Below are positions 1 to 8,490 of a stretch of 41,063 nt of DNA, piece by piece. The stretch covers positions 1 through 41,063 of the IMG/VR virus record IMGVR_UViG_3300042516_001797; one strand, written 5' to 3'. The stretch is from a virus. Below the pieces are notes generated by a model. It did no database searches. It was not told the DNA's origin and saw nothing but the letters and a program-made list of their open reading frames with translations. The number at the start of each line of letters is the position of its first letter. The first letter of the stretch is position 1. The position numbers were made by a program, and so were the translations under genes.

Positions 1-3000
1 CATTGATCAAATCTAATATCACCGGATTTTATAGAACTAACATACGATGATGTTGTTGCAAATGATGCAGAACCGTTTAATGATCCCGTGAATGATCCTG
101 TATATGAACCAGTGTATGAACCAGTGAAAGAACCAGTGAAAGAACCAGTGAAAGAACCAGTGTATGAACCAGTGAAAGAACCAGTGAAAGAACCAGATGT
201 TCCGTTTAAATCCAACCAATTAGAACCGTTCCAAACATACATAGATCCAGATGTGGTGTTGTAGTACATAGAACCTGTGGATAAACCTACACTTCCACTT
301 ATACTAGCAGTTGGTGCATTTGCAGATGGAAATGTACCAACTGAATAAGCAAATGTATTCATAGAAGATTCACATGGATTAGGTCCATATCCACCATTCA
401 TTGTCCACATGGTGTATTGTGATATTACCTCTGCACAGTCACAGCAATCCAAAGGAGTTGGTGTTATCCCAGAGGTTCCATTTGTTCCAGATGTCCCATT
501 AACACCATTAGTTCCAGATGTTCCATTAGCACCATTAGTTCCAGAAGTTCCACTTGCACCAGATGCCCCATTTGTTCCAGATGTTCCGTTTGTTCCAGAT
601 GTTCCATCAGTTCCACTGGTTCCACTTGCACCAGATGCCCCATTGGTTCCAGAGGTTCCATTAGTTCCAGATGTTCCATTTGTCCCATTGGTTCCAGATG
701 TTCCATTGGTTCCAGATGTTCCATCAGTTCCATCAGTTCCATTTGTCCCATTGGTTCCAGATGTTCCATTAGTTCCATTGGTTCCAGATGTTCCATTTGT
801 CCCATTGGTTCCAGATGTTCCATTTGTCCCATTGGTTCCAGATGTTCCATTTGTCCCATTGGTTCCAGATGTTCCATTTGTCCCATTGGTTCCAGATGTT
901 CCGCTTGTTCCCGATGTTCCAGCTCCTGTTGTTGATGCTGTTAATACAAAACCATTAGAATCAAATGCCAGATAACCAACTACTGTTCCTGAAAATTTTC
1001 CAGATGAATTATAGTTTGGAATTTGTAATTGTCCATTTGAATGATTTATAGCAAAATCAAAAGCAGTCGATGTAGTGTTATTTCCTTTTAAAATTCTGAA
1101 TTGGTCTTGGTAGTTATCTATCATAGATGCGGTATTATATCCTGTTCCGGATTGTAATACTAACTGCCCACCTTCAGTTGTTCCTCTTGATCCTAAAAAT
1201 AAATTTGCCTCATTGGATGTAGATGTTGTGCCAATGCCAACTGCAATAGCAACTGAATCATTAGATTGTGATACTGTTAGATATGTGGATGCAGTTGCAG
1301 CGTTTGTTGTGCCATCACTAAATAATACCCTTAAATTTCCAGGATTATTTATTGTATTGAATCCAATTCCAGAAGTTCCACTTGTCCCATTAGTTCCGTT
1401 AGTACCGGATGTACCATTAACACCATTAGTGCCAGAAGTTCCGTTTGTGCCGGATGTCCCATTTGTTCCATTAGTGCCGGATGTCCCATTAACACCATTA
1501 GTTCCAGATGTTCCATTTGTTCCAGAAGTACCAGATGTTCCATTTGTTCCAGAAGTACCAGAAGTACCAGATGTTCCACTTGCTCCATTAGTACCAGAAG
1601 TTCCGCTTGTACCAGAAGTACCTAACCCACCACCTCCGGTTCCAGATGTTCCACTTGTACCGGATGTTCCACCACCACCTGTTCCAGATGTTCCGCCATT
1701 TATTATAGCATTTTGAATTACTATTTGACACCCATCCCATTTGATATAAGACTCGCCACAAGTACCGGCATCACATCCAGCTCCCCCACTACCTCCACTG
1801 CCAAATGTAGGATTGTATGAACCGCTATATCCTAATAAAAATGATGAAGAAGGACCAATTAAATTTAAACTAAAATTAGGTGGTGTAGTTCCAAAATTTA
1901 ATAAAGATCCACACTCATTTATCATATTGACATTTGTTTGTGAATATGTACCACTTGCCAGATTATATGGATTTCCTGTATTCAGTCCCCATCCAAAATT
2001 TGTAGAAGTATTTGGATTATTTATTGCATTTTGAATACCTTGATACAGATATGATTGTATTGCAGATCCAGATGTAAGTAGACCCGATGAAGTCATCTGC
2101 ATATTAGCATATAACTGAACACCACTTGATGTATATGTTGATAGAAATGTTGAACCAGTTATTATATTGTTGCTACCAAAAATGTATTGATTACCACCTT
2201 CAAAAAATACATTATTTACAGTAGAATCCACATTCGATTGTTTTAAAGAATTATTAAAGAACTGTAATTTGAACTCTAAGAACTCATTTCTATGTTCATT
2301 TTTTATAGGAACATATAACTTTGTTCTATCAAAAGTATATCCAAATTGTTTATCACTTTCTATTCTTATATTTGATACAGCACAATCAGACCTCATTAAG
2401 AATCGCAGTACACCTGTACCATTCTTTGTAACAGGAATTGATAGAGTGTAGTCCTTTTCAACTATTTGTCTATCAGTTCCGACTGGAACGGATCCCAAAT
2501 ACTTTCCGTAATCACTATTATTTACAAATGATGATCCAGAAATGTACACATCTATCTTTTTACCTCTTAAATCTGATTTTGGGTTTTGTAAAAAGTAGTC
2601 AAATTTTAATACATATTCAGTATCTTTGTAAAATTTAGTAGCAACACTTGATGTCTGTTCTAAAACTATTTCTTGTGATCCAGACATTGTTGCCGATGGT
2701 ATATGTTGAATACCTGTTCCAATGTTACTGTATGAACTTGTGATTAGAAGGGTTGATGGTGCGCCATTGTATTGAATTGCCTTCCAATAATCTAATGAAT
2801 TTAATGATGAAGTATATGAAACACCTGCACTATTTACTGTTATATTTTTATCAAAAACACCGAATGGGTGATCTAAAAATTTTGAACCAGTATCAGCCAA
2901 ATAATTTGTATTTACAATATTTCCATCATATAGTAATTCATAGGATGAACTTGGTTTTAATGCACTCCTTGCAAATACTTTAACTCTCGAAGCATTTCCA

Positions 3001-3896
3001 ACAGATGGATCTAAATCTGTTATTTCTATTTCTGCATAAGTTTTAATATTTTGTGTAATCAAACTCTTTTTGGGTTTTTCGTAGTAATTAAGAATATATG
3101 GTTGATTATAGACATATCTTAATCTACGAGCAACATCATCAGATCCAGTGACATACAATGCCTCTGATAAGATTATTTCAGTTGGTTTTTCTACACCAAC
3201 TATACTTGCAGTATATGAAAATGATTTATATGGTAGGTCAGGAGTTCTATTAGATGAAATACTTGGAAATGTTATTATTCCGTCTAATTGATCATTTGTA
3301 AATGTAGTTGATGTTGATATAAGTCTCGGTATTCTATCTGGACGATAAACATATATTCCAGTTCCCGCTGTTGTGCGTTGTTTTGAAATATCAAATTTTT
3401 CTTCTATAATAGAAAATTTACGCTCTTTAACTGTAAACGATGGTGGTTTTGTATAAATTATTTCAGTATCATTCTGTTTTGTTGGATCAACTTTTATAGA
3501 ATGTGTATACTTGTAATTGTGTTCTTTTACCTTCGATGGTAGTATTAGATTATTATTTTTATCTCTTTTTATAGTACAAAGTATTGTTAGTGTACAATTA
3601 CCAGGTTTTGTATTTTGATAAACATAAACTGCAATTACCTTTGTCCCATCCCCTTCCTCATAATCAAGTAGTTCGTGATAAATTGGATTTCCAGTAGAAT
3701 CTAATATCTCAATATCGATTGGATAATCTTTTGATACAGCATTTTTATTCGGAGTAATCTTAAAATAATTTTTACCGGATGTAAATAAATTTGGTATAAA
3801 ACTTACATTCAACAAATCAACAGAATTGTTATTAACATCCGTATAATTTGTTTGTACTAAATTGTAATTTCGTTTAAGTCTTTTTTTTTCTACCAT
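1..3896 (-). CDS. Giant collagen-like tail fibre protein (3' end outside window)
   Basis: An open reading frame runs from an ATG at 3896 to the window edge (about 1298 codons, no stop), so the C-terminus is missing. The first ~700 residues are a non-repetitive, Thr/Ile-rich, probably beta-rich region. Gly-X-Y collagen-like tracts (GTSGTNGTS type) follow at about residues 730-845 and 985-1145, separated by a globular segment. Near the window edge are GS(F/Y)T tetrapeptide repeats at about residues 1235-1270. Collagen-like tracts and GSFT-type repeats are known in trimeric tail fibres of tailed phages, so a host-binding fibre is inferred; no receptor-binding domain is visible. The ATG lies one base after the stop of the Mre11-Rad50 gene, suggesting coupled translation. 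The plus-strand reading frames full of VPxVP are shadows of the Gly repeats. Confidence 0.85.
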   Translation of the reverse strand, partial: MVEKKRLKRNYNLVQTNYTDVNNNSVDLLNVSFIPNLFTSGKNYFKITPNKNAVSKDYPIDIEILDSTGNPIYHELLDYEEGDGTKVIAVYVYQNTKPGNCTLTILCTIKRDKNNNLILPSKVKEHNYKYTHSIKVDPTKQNDTEIIYTKPPSFTVKERKFSIIEEKFDISKQRTTAGTGIYVYRPDRIPRLISTSTTFTNDQLDGIITFPSISSNRTPDLPYKSFSYTASIVGVEKPTEIILSEALYVTGSDDVARRLRYVYNQPYILNYYEKPKKSLITQNIKTYAEIEITDLDPSVGNASRVKVFARSALKPSSSYELLYDGNIVNTNYLADTGSKFLDHPFGVFDKNITVNSAGVSYTSSLNSLDYWKAIQYNGAPSTLLITSSYSNIGTGIQHIPSATMSGSQEIVLEQTSSVATKFYKDTEYVLKFDYFLQNPKSDLRGKKIDVYISGSSFVNNSDYGKYLGSVPVGTDRQIVEKDYTLSIPVTKNGTGVLRFLMRSDCAVSNIRIESDKQFGYTFDRTKLYVPIKNEHRNEFLEFKLQFFNNSLKQSNVDSTVNNVFFEGGNQYIFGSNNIITGSTFLSTYTSSGVQLYANMQMTSSGLLTSGSAIQSYLYQGIQNAINNPNTSTNFGWGLNTGNPYNLASGTYSQTNVNMINECGSLLNFGTTPPNFSLNLIGPSSSFLLGYSGSYNPTFGSGGSGGAGCDAGTCGESYIKWDGCQIVIQNAIINGGTSGTGGGGTSGTSGTSGTGGGGLGTSGTSGTSGTNGASGTSGTSGTSGTNGTSGTSGTNGTSGTNGVNGTSGTNGTNGTSGTNGTSGTNGVNGTSGTNGTNGTSGTSGIGFNTINNPGNLRVLFSDGTTNAATASTYLTVSQSNDSVAIAVGIGTTSTSNEANLFLGSRGTTEGGQLVLQSGTGYNTASMIDNYQDQFRILKGNNTTSTAFDFAINHSNGQLQIPNYNSSGKFSGTVVGYLAFDSNGFVLTASTTGAGTSGTSGTSGTNGTNGTSGTNGTNGTSGTNGTNGTSGTNGTNGTSGTNGTNGTSGTNGTNGTDGTDGTSGTNGTSGTNGTNGTSGTNGTSGTNGASGASGTSGTDGTSGTNGTSGTNGASGASGTSGTNGANGTSGTNGVNGTSGTNGTSGITPTPLDCCDCAEVISQYTMWTMNGGYGPNPCESSMNTFAYSVGTFPSANAPTASISGSVGLSTGSMYYNTTSGSMYVWNGSNWLDLNGTSGSFTGSFTGSYTGSFTGSFTGSFTGSYTGSYTGSFTGSLNGSASFATTSSYVSSIKSGDIRFDQ
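106..189 (-). repeat. 12-bp tandem repeat encoding GS(F/Y)T
   Basis: Seven consecutive 12-bp units alternate between gaaccagtgaaa and gaaccagtgtat, encoding SFTG or SYTG on the minus strand. Less regular copies continue to about position 70 (GSFTGSLNGSA). The tetrapeptide period matches repeats known from phage fibre-like proteins. Confidence 0.85.
781..888 (-). repeat. 27-bp perfect tandem repeat, 4 copies
   Basis: Four identical 27-bp units start at 781, 808, 835 and 862. Each encodes NGTNGTSGT on the minus strand, inside the longer degenerate Gly-X-Y tract (about 465-930). Because the unit is a multiple of 3, changes in copy number keep the frame and only change fibre length. Confidence 0.9.
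1362..1700 (-). repeat. Second collagen-like Gly-X-Y tract
   Basis: This is a degenerate 9-bp-periodic tract encoding GTSGTNGTS-type triplets in the fibre frame, upstream of the globular segment at about 935-1360. It also contains Gly-rich stretches (GTSGGGG-like) near 1625-1690. Triplets are less uniform at DNA level than in the 781-888 tract, which suggests an older expansion. Confidence 0.8.
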
Positions 3897-3897
3897 C

Positions 3898-6800
3898 CTA
3901 ATTCTCTATTTTAGAAAATCCGTTTTCTTTTTTAATTTCAATATGATTATCGACCATATCACGAACACTATCTATATGTGATATGAGTATAACAAACTCA
4001 AATTGTGTTTTCAAATAATCCATGAACAGAGAGAAGTTTGCCATAATTGTTGGATCAAGAACACCCAATCCTTCATCTATCGCAATAAAGTTTGGTCTTG
4101 GTAGAGACGAAACTTGTATCAATGCTGTTCTTATCGCAAGTGAAGAAATAAATTTCTCCATACCACTTGACAATTCTAAATTCCAAAAACGGTCATTATC
4201 ATATACAATATAAGTATTGATACTCTTACCATCTGTGTCAAAAAGAACTTGGAAATCAACAATGTTTGCCAATATATTATTTGTTTCTTCTTGAATACTT
4301 GGCAAAGCATTACTAATCAATTCATATGGAACACCGTTTCTATTTACTGCCTTCAAATAATAATCGTATGCTTCATATTCGTTTTCGAGGTCTTTCAACT
4401 TTTGTATCGAAACTTCACATTCGTTTATTATTTTCTCACTAACCTTTACATTTCCACTATATTCCAAAATACTTTCATCAATCTTTTTAAGTTCAATCTT
4501 CAATGAATTATTTTTTTCATTTTCTAATTCATCAATCTCTGATTGTATTTTATTATTTTGATTGATTATATCTTCATTTTCTTTTAACTTTTCAATCTGA
4601 CTATCAATTAGAGATAGTTCTTCACTAATTTTTGTAATATCTTCCTTTACCGAAAATACATTTTTTTCTATCGAATAAATCTGTTTTTCATATTTGAAAG
4701 CACTATTTTCAAGACTATGTAATTTTTCCAATTCAGAATATACTGACGAATTATCTGAAAATTCTTTTTCAAGTGATTTTATTTCAAAAATCAATTCATC
4801 CCTATCTTGTTCATAACCCCAAATAAGAGATTTTGCCTTTTCTGCATCTTTAACAAACACATTATTGACACAGAATTGACAGTTTGGATCATACTCGTGG
4901 TCTTTCAAATTATCAATTTTATCTTGACAATGTTGGACTTTTAACTTTACACTTCTTAAATCAGCTTCAAATTGTGTAAGTTTGTTTCGGACATCATCAA
5001 CTCGTTCTTTATCCTTAACAAGTTTTTCTCTATCAAATTCCTTTGCCAATTCATTATATTTGTTGTATGATGATTTGGCGTCCGATAATTCATCTTCAAA
5101 TGATAACAATTCATTCGTTAAATCATTAAGTTTCCTATCTAATAAATATCTCTTATCTAATAATGATTGAACAGATTTTGAAGAAAAATTGTCATCAATA
5201 GGTATAAGTTTCTTATTTAGTTCCGATATTTCATCCGTTAATTTCTCTATTTTCTTTTCAATATATCCTTTCTGATCTGTTGTTTCTTCTAACAAAAGAG
5301 TATTTGTCCTATGAATACCATTTGCATCGGAAAGTTTAGTGGAATAATCTTGTTTCTTAAACTCCTTGACCAATGCTTGTAACCCCTTTACTTCATCAGT
5401 TGCAATAGTATTCAATTCCTCAAATAGATTTAGGTCAAAGAATTGTGCCAATAAATCCTTTCTATCCTTTTGTGCCTTATCAACAAAGTTTGTATTATTA
5501 CCTTGTAATGACATTGCAGTTAAAACAAAGTCATCGTAAGTTCCAATATATTTACGAATTGCATAATTTGTTGTGTCTCTATCTTCACCATTTAGAGAAA
5601 CCAAATCACCGTTTTCTTCGTACCAAAAATCTACATTAACTTTTACATTTCCTTTCTTTTCTTTTGTTGCAACTCTTTTAATGTAATAATTTTTATCACC
5701 AATCATAAAGTGTAGTTTACATTGGAAGTTTTCTTTCTTATTATTTAGAACTTGTGCCGCCTTAAATGTTCTTGAACACTTATCGAATAGACAGAACATA
5801 ATAGCATCAAGTAGTGATGACTTACCACTTGCATTTGGTGCAAACAATCCATATATCCCATTCATATTTGAAAAATCAATACGATTTCCTTTACCATAGG
5901 AAAACATATTATCAAATTCAAATGATATTGGTGTCCATACAAGATTACGAACAACATCACTTTCTGATAGTTTTGTATTTACATTACGATTTATATTTCG
6001 TATCTTTTCAAGTATTTCATCTGATACTGAAAACTTGTCACTTACATAATCGGTTATCAATTTGTTTTGATATTCAACATCACGAATTTTACCGATTGGA
6101 TTTACTTTTGTTTGAACATTTCCATTGCTAGAACCAACAAGATGTTGTGTTCTAATATCTATAACATTTGCCATAGATTTCAAATCGGTCATTATCTGAT
6201 TGACTTCGGAATGTGGTGTGTTTGTTATTCTCAAACGAATCGAATTGTATTTTGTAAATTTTGTTGGTAGTTTTTTTATCTTTCCGTTTTCAACATCAAT
6301 CGTATGATATGACCAATCATTTTCAATTTCAATGAATTTTGATTTCTTATTTTTAATATCCCACTCAATTATACCGTGAGTTAATCCCTCACCGTAGTTT
6401 TGTTGAATCAGAGAACCTGCATAAGCAAACTTTCCATCTACATCAAGATATTGAAACTTGTGTATATCACCGAATAAACCATAATCAAAACCATCAAACA
6501 TTTCAACCTTCACTTGATTATGTTTCATAAGAACACCAGCATCGGTTGCCGCTCTATCAACAGGACCATGATATAAAACTATTTTTGTTTTATTACCACT
6601 ATTAACATCTTTTGCCAAAATGAAATTTTCAGGATTCTCATAAACAGAGTTTACAACGAAATCAACATTTTCAAGTTCATATACACCAGTTTCTTTCAAA
6701 TAAAAAAGATTATTGAAATCATCATTGATAAGAGAAACTATCGGTGAAAGTGCATCCATTCTACTCATGTTGTTAAGGTTACAATCGTGATTACCTGCAA

Positions 6801-7080
6801 TCAAAATCGTTGGAGCAATTCTTGAAAGTGTATCTAAAAATTCAGTTACCATTGCAACTAATTCTGGCGTCATATCTGTTTTTGCGTGAACAATATCACC
6901 TGCAAGATATATTATTGTATTTTTATTTTCTTCAACTTTTTTTCTACAAACATCATATACTTTTTGGAATACACTACGGTATTCTTCATGTCTTTTAAGA
7001 TTACGAATATGAACATCAGCAATATGAATAATTGTATCTACTTTAGCAAGTGATCCAACCCACAATGTTTCTTTACGCAT
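3898..7080 (-). CDS. Single-chain Mre11-Rad50 (gp47-gp46 / SbcD-SbcC) nuclease-ATPase
   Basis: A 1060-aa protein joins an Mre11/SbcD phosphodiesterase to a Rad50/SbcC ATPase. The N-terminal half has the metal-binding motifs D22-x-H24, G61-D62, G96-N-H98-D99, then YHGPVD and GDIHK near residue 200. Rad50 features follow: Walker A APNASGKSS with K420, long heptad-rich coiled coils at about 565-900 interrupted by a CxxC zinc hook (C734, C737), a signature-like ELSSGME near 970, and Walker B FIAIDEG with D1002 and E1003. In T4 these are two genes (47 and 46); here one frame with no internal stop encodes both. The likely role is end resection in recombination-dependent replication and host DNA degradation. 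It overlaps the primase gene by 8 bp, with an AAGGAT site upstream of the ATG. Confidence 0.95.
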   Translation of the reverse strand: MRKETLWVGSLAKVDTIIHIADVHIRNLKRHEEYRSVFQKVYDVCRKKVEENKNTIIYLAGDIVHAKTDMTPELVAMVTEFLDTLSRIAPTILIAGNHDCNLNNMSRMDALSPIVSLINDDFNNLFYLKETGVYELENVDFVVNSVYENPENFILAKDVNSGNKTKIVLYHGPVDRAATDAGVLMKHNQVKVEMFDGFDYGLFGDIHKFQYLDVDGKFAYAGSLIQQNYGEGLTHGIIEWDIKNKKSKFIEIENDWSYHTIDVENGKIKKLPTKFTKYNSIRLRITNTPHSEVNQIMTDLKSMANVIDIRTQHLVGSSNGNVQTKVNPIGKIRDVEYQNKLITDYVSDKFSVSDEILEKIRNINRNVNTKLSESDVVRNLVWTPISFEFDNMFSYGKGNRIDFSNMNGIYGLFAPNASGKSSLLDAIMFCLFDKCSRTFKAAQVLNNKKENFQCKLHFMIGDKNYYIKRVATKEKKGNVKVNVDFWYEENGDLVSLNGEDRDTTNYAIRKYIGTYDDFVLTAMSLQGNNTNFVDKAQKDRKDLLAQFFDLNLFEELNTIATDEVKGLQALVKEFKKQDYSTKLSDANGIHRTNTLLLEETTDQKGYIEKKIEKLTDEISELNKKLIPIDDNFSSKSVQSLLDKRYLLDRKLNDLTNELLSFEDELSDAKSSYNKYNELAKEFDREKLVKDKERVDDVRNKLTQFEADLRSVKLKVQHCQDKIDNLKDHEYDPNCQFCVNNVFVKDAEKAKSLIWGYEQDRDELIFEIKSLEKEFSDNSSVYSELEKLHSLENSAFKYEKQIYSIEKNVFSVKEDITKISEELSLIDSQIEKLKENEDIINQNNKIQSEIDELENEKNNSLKIELKKIDESILEYSGNVKVSEKIINECEVSIQKLKDLENEYEAYDYYLKAVNRNGVPYELISNALPSIQEETNNILANIVDFQVLFDTDGKSINTYIVYDNDRFWNLELSSGMEKFISSLAIRTALIQVSSLPRPNFIAIDEGLGVLDPTIMANFSLFMDYLKTQFEFVILISHIDSVRDMVDNHIEIKKENGFSKIEN

Positions 7081-8032
7081 ACATTATCCTTTGTTTAATA
7101 ATATCATAACTGTCTGTGGATTTCGTTTCTTGTTTAACACCAACAAAATCCTTAAAACCCATTTCATTTATATCTTTCTGTTCCATTTTAACCATTGATA
7201 CTTCAATACCTTCACATATTAGTTTAGATGAAATTTTTATTGCATCATTTATTGCATCATTATCAAGTGCAACAATTACTTTTGGTGGTTTACGCAACAA
7301 TATCTTTTCCATAAGTCTTGGTTGAATTATTTTGCCGAATAATGGAATAGCATTGTATCGTGCAGTAATTGCATCAAATACACCTTCAACAAGTGTAACC
7401 GGTTCTTCCCAATTTATGAAACTCTCAAACCCGATAACATCTTTACTCCATTTTGGGTTTTTGTATTTCAACACATCTTCTTCAAAAATAGAACGAGAAA
7501 CAAAAAAATTTATATTGAAATTATCATCATATGATGGAACGATAATTCTGCCAGAATAATTTCCACTCGGACAATAACCAATACCATATCTTAAAATATC
7601 CGTTCTACCAATTCCTCTTGATTTCAAATAATTCAATGCCTGTTTCATTTGCATCTTTATTTGAATATCTTTTATCTTTGGAAACTGATATAGACTAATA
7701 AATTCTTTTGGTAAAACTAATTCTTCTTTTGTTTCTTTTTTATTCTGAATGTATAGGTTTTTTGTTTTGAGGATTTTGTCAAGGTCTTCTTGATATTGTC
7801 TACCAACTTTCAATTTCTTGAAAAGTGAAACTATACTTCTACCCTTGGCATTACTAACCCAACAATGCCATGGATTTTCTGAATTGTTGTTTACTGATAG
7901 GTCTATTTCAAGTTTTGGTTTGTAATGACTAATGAATGGCGAGAAGAACGAATAATTGTTGCCAGATGTTCTTCTACCTTTACCGAGAACTTTTTCTACA
8001 AGTGATAACAAATCGTAGTTAATCATAAACAC
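7073..8032 (-). CDS. DnaG-type TOPRIM DNA primase
   Basis: A protein of about 318 aa with a TOPRIM catalytic core: TLVEGVFDA holds the acidic E216 and VALDND holds D257 and D259 (numbered from a GTG at 8032; the ATG two codons later, at 8026, is the likelier start). The segment LNYLKSRGIGRTDILRYGIGY is typical of the primase RNA-polymerase domain N-terminal to TOPRIM. Residues ~26-75 resemble the CHC2 zinc-binding domain (a WHCW segment, then a Gly-Arg turn and SLFKKL), but most of the usual Cys/His ligands are absent. The product would make RNA primers for lagging-strand synthesis, like T4 gp61. No Shine-Dalgarno is seen; a palindrome and promoter-like sequence lie directly upstream. It is followed by Mre11-Rad50 with an 8-bp overlap. 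Confidence 0.88.
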   Translation of the reverse strand: MFMINYDLLSLVEKVLGKGRRTSGNNYSFFSPFISHYKPKLEIDLSVNNNSENPWHCWVSNAKGRSIVSLFKKLKVGRQYQEDLDKILKTKNLYIQNKKETKEELVLPKEFISLYQFPKIKDIQIKMQMKQALNYLKSRGIGRTDILRYGIGYCPSGNYSGRIIVPSYDDNFNINFFVSRSIFEEDVLKYKNPKWSKDVIGFESFINWEEPVTLVEGVFDAITARYNAIPLFGKIIQPRLMEKILLRKPPKVIVALDNDAINDAIKISSKLICEGIEVSMVKMEQKDINEMGFKDFVGVKQETKSTDSYDIIKQRIMYA

Positions 8033-8051
8033 ACTTTATGTAAAATAATAC

Positions 8052-8082
8052 TTGTCACAAATATAGTAAAAATTTGTGACAA
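8052..8082 (-). promoter_or_regulatory. Perfect 11-bp palindrome upstream of primase
   Basis: The arms ttgtcacaaat (8052-8062) and atttgtgacaa (8072-8082) are perfect inverted repeats around a 9-nt spacer. They fill most of the 50-bp gap between the endonuclease stop (8083) and the primase start. It could be an operator for a dimeric regulator or an RNA hairpin that ends upstream transcripts. The downstream sequence is only moderately U-rich, so an operator seems at least as likely. Confidence 0.6.
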
Positions 8083-8089
8083 TTACAAG
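8058..8089 (-). promoter_or_regulatory. Bacteroidota-like promoter candidate for primase operon
   Basis: On the minus strand TATATTTG (8065-8058) fits the Bacteroidota -7 consensus TAnnTTTG. A CTTG (8089-8086), one mismatch from the -33 TTTG, sits 20 bases upstream. The -7 box overlaps the left palindrome arm, so binding there could block transcription. This is motif matching only. Confidence 0.35.
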
Positions 8090-8490
8090 CACTCTTTTAA
8101 CCAATCTTCCGGTATTTCTTTTTTTGCCCACATCCAACCCTTTTTATCACAATATTGGGCATAAGTTGTTTTACTTCCTTTGTATAATTTTGCATTTGGA
8201 TTTTGGAATACAAAACGAATATCTATTCCAGGATATTGTTCAAATATAAGGTCAAACTTAGACCTATCAACCTTTACCCATCTACCCTTTGTTTCAATAT
8301 ACATTTTTTCACCAGATGTTTTTGTTAGAACAAAATCTGGCGTATAATTGTGTTTGGTTTCAGGTTGTATGTAGGATATTTTTTCGGTTTCATAACCAAA
8401 TGATTTATTTGCTTCTTTTAGAAGATTATTCATATCATCTTCTAACCCACTACGAAAACCATGCTTTATTGCAACTTGATTTCTTTTCAT
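8083..8490 (-). CDS. T7 gp3-like endonuclease I (Holliday junction resolvase)
   Basis: This 135-aa protein resembles phage T7 endonuclease I over nearly its full length: FRSGLED near the N-terminus, YTPDF, IETKGRW, a D-I-R-F-V-F strand, and YKGSKTTYAQYCDKKGW followed by a C-terminal P-x-x-W-L-K. The catalytic set known for this PD-(D/E)xK family is present: E17, D52, E66 and K68. The enzyme resolves four-way and branched DNA before packaging. In T4 that role belongs to the unrelated endonuclease VII (gp49), so this is a non-orthologous replacement in a T4-like background. The start codon overlaps the upstream stop (TAATG), with an AAGG 11 bases upstream, and the gene leads into the primase/Mre11-Rad50 block. 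Confidence 0.93.
   Translation of the reverse strand: MKRNQVAIKHGFRSGLEDDMNNLLKEANKSFGYETEKISYIQPETKHNYTPDFVLTKTSGEKMYIETKGRWVKVDRSKFDLIFEQYPGIDIRFVFQNPNAKLYKGSKTTYAQYCDKKGWMWAKKEIPEDWLKECL

Noticed and set aside
464-886. Minus-strand frame of MGQMEHLEP repeats
   Set aside because: It is an out-of-frame reading of the same tandem repeat. The real frame, continuous from 3896, gives Gly-Thr-Ser/Asn triplets.
409-1716. Long plus-strand open frames rich in VPxVP (409-975 and 1213-1716)
   Set aside because: They are antisense shadows of the minus-strand Gly-X-Y repeats, since the complement of the Gly-Thr-Ser codons gives Val/Pro. The minus frame is open throughout and continues into non-repetitive coding sequence.
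3898-7080. Two separate genes for gp47 and gp46
   Set aside because: No stop codon, frameshift or internal ribosome site separates the Mre11 and Rad50 halves. The frame is continuous over 1060 codons.
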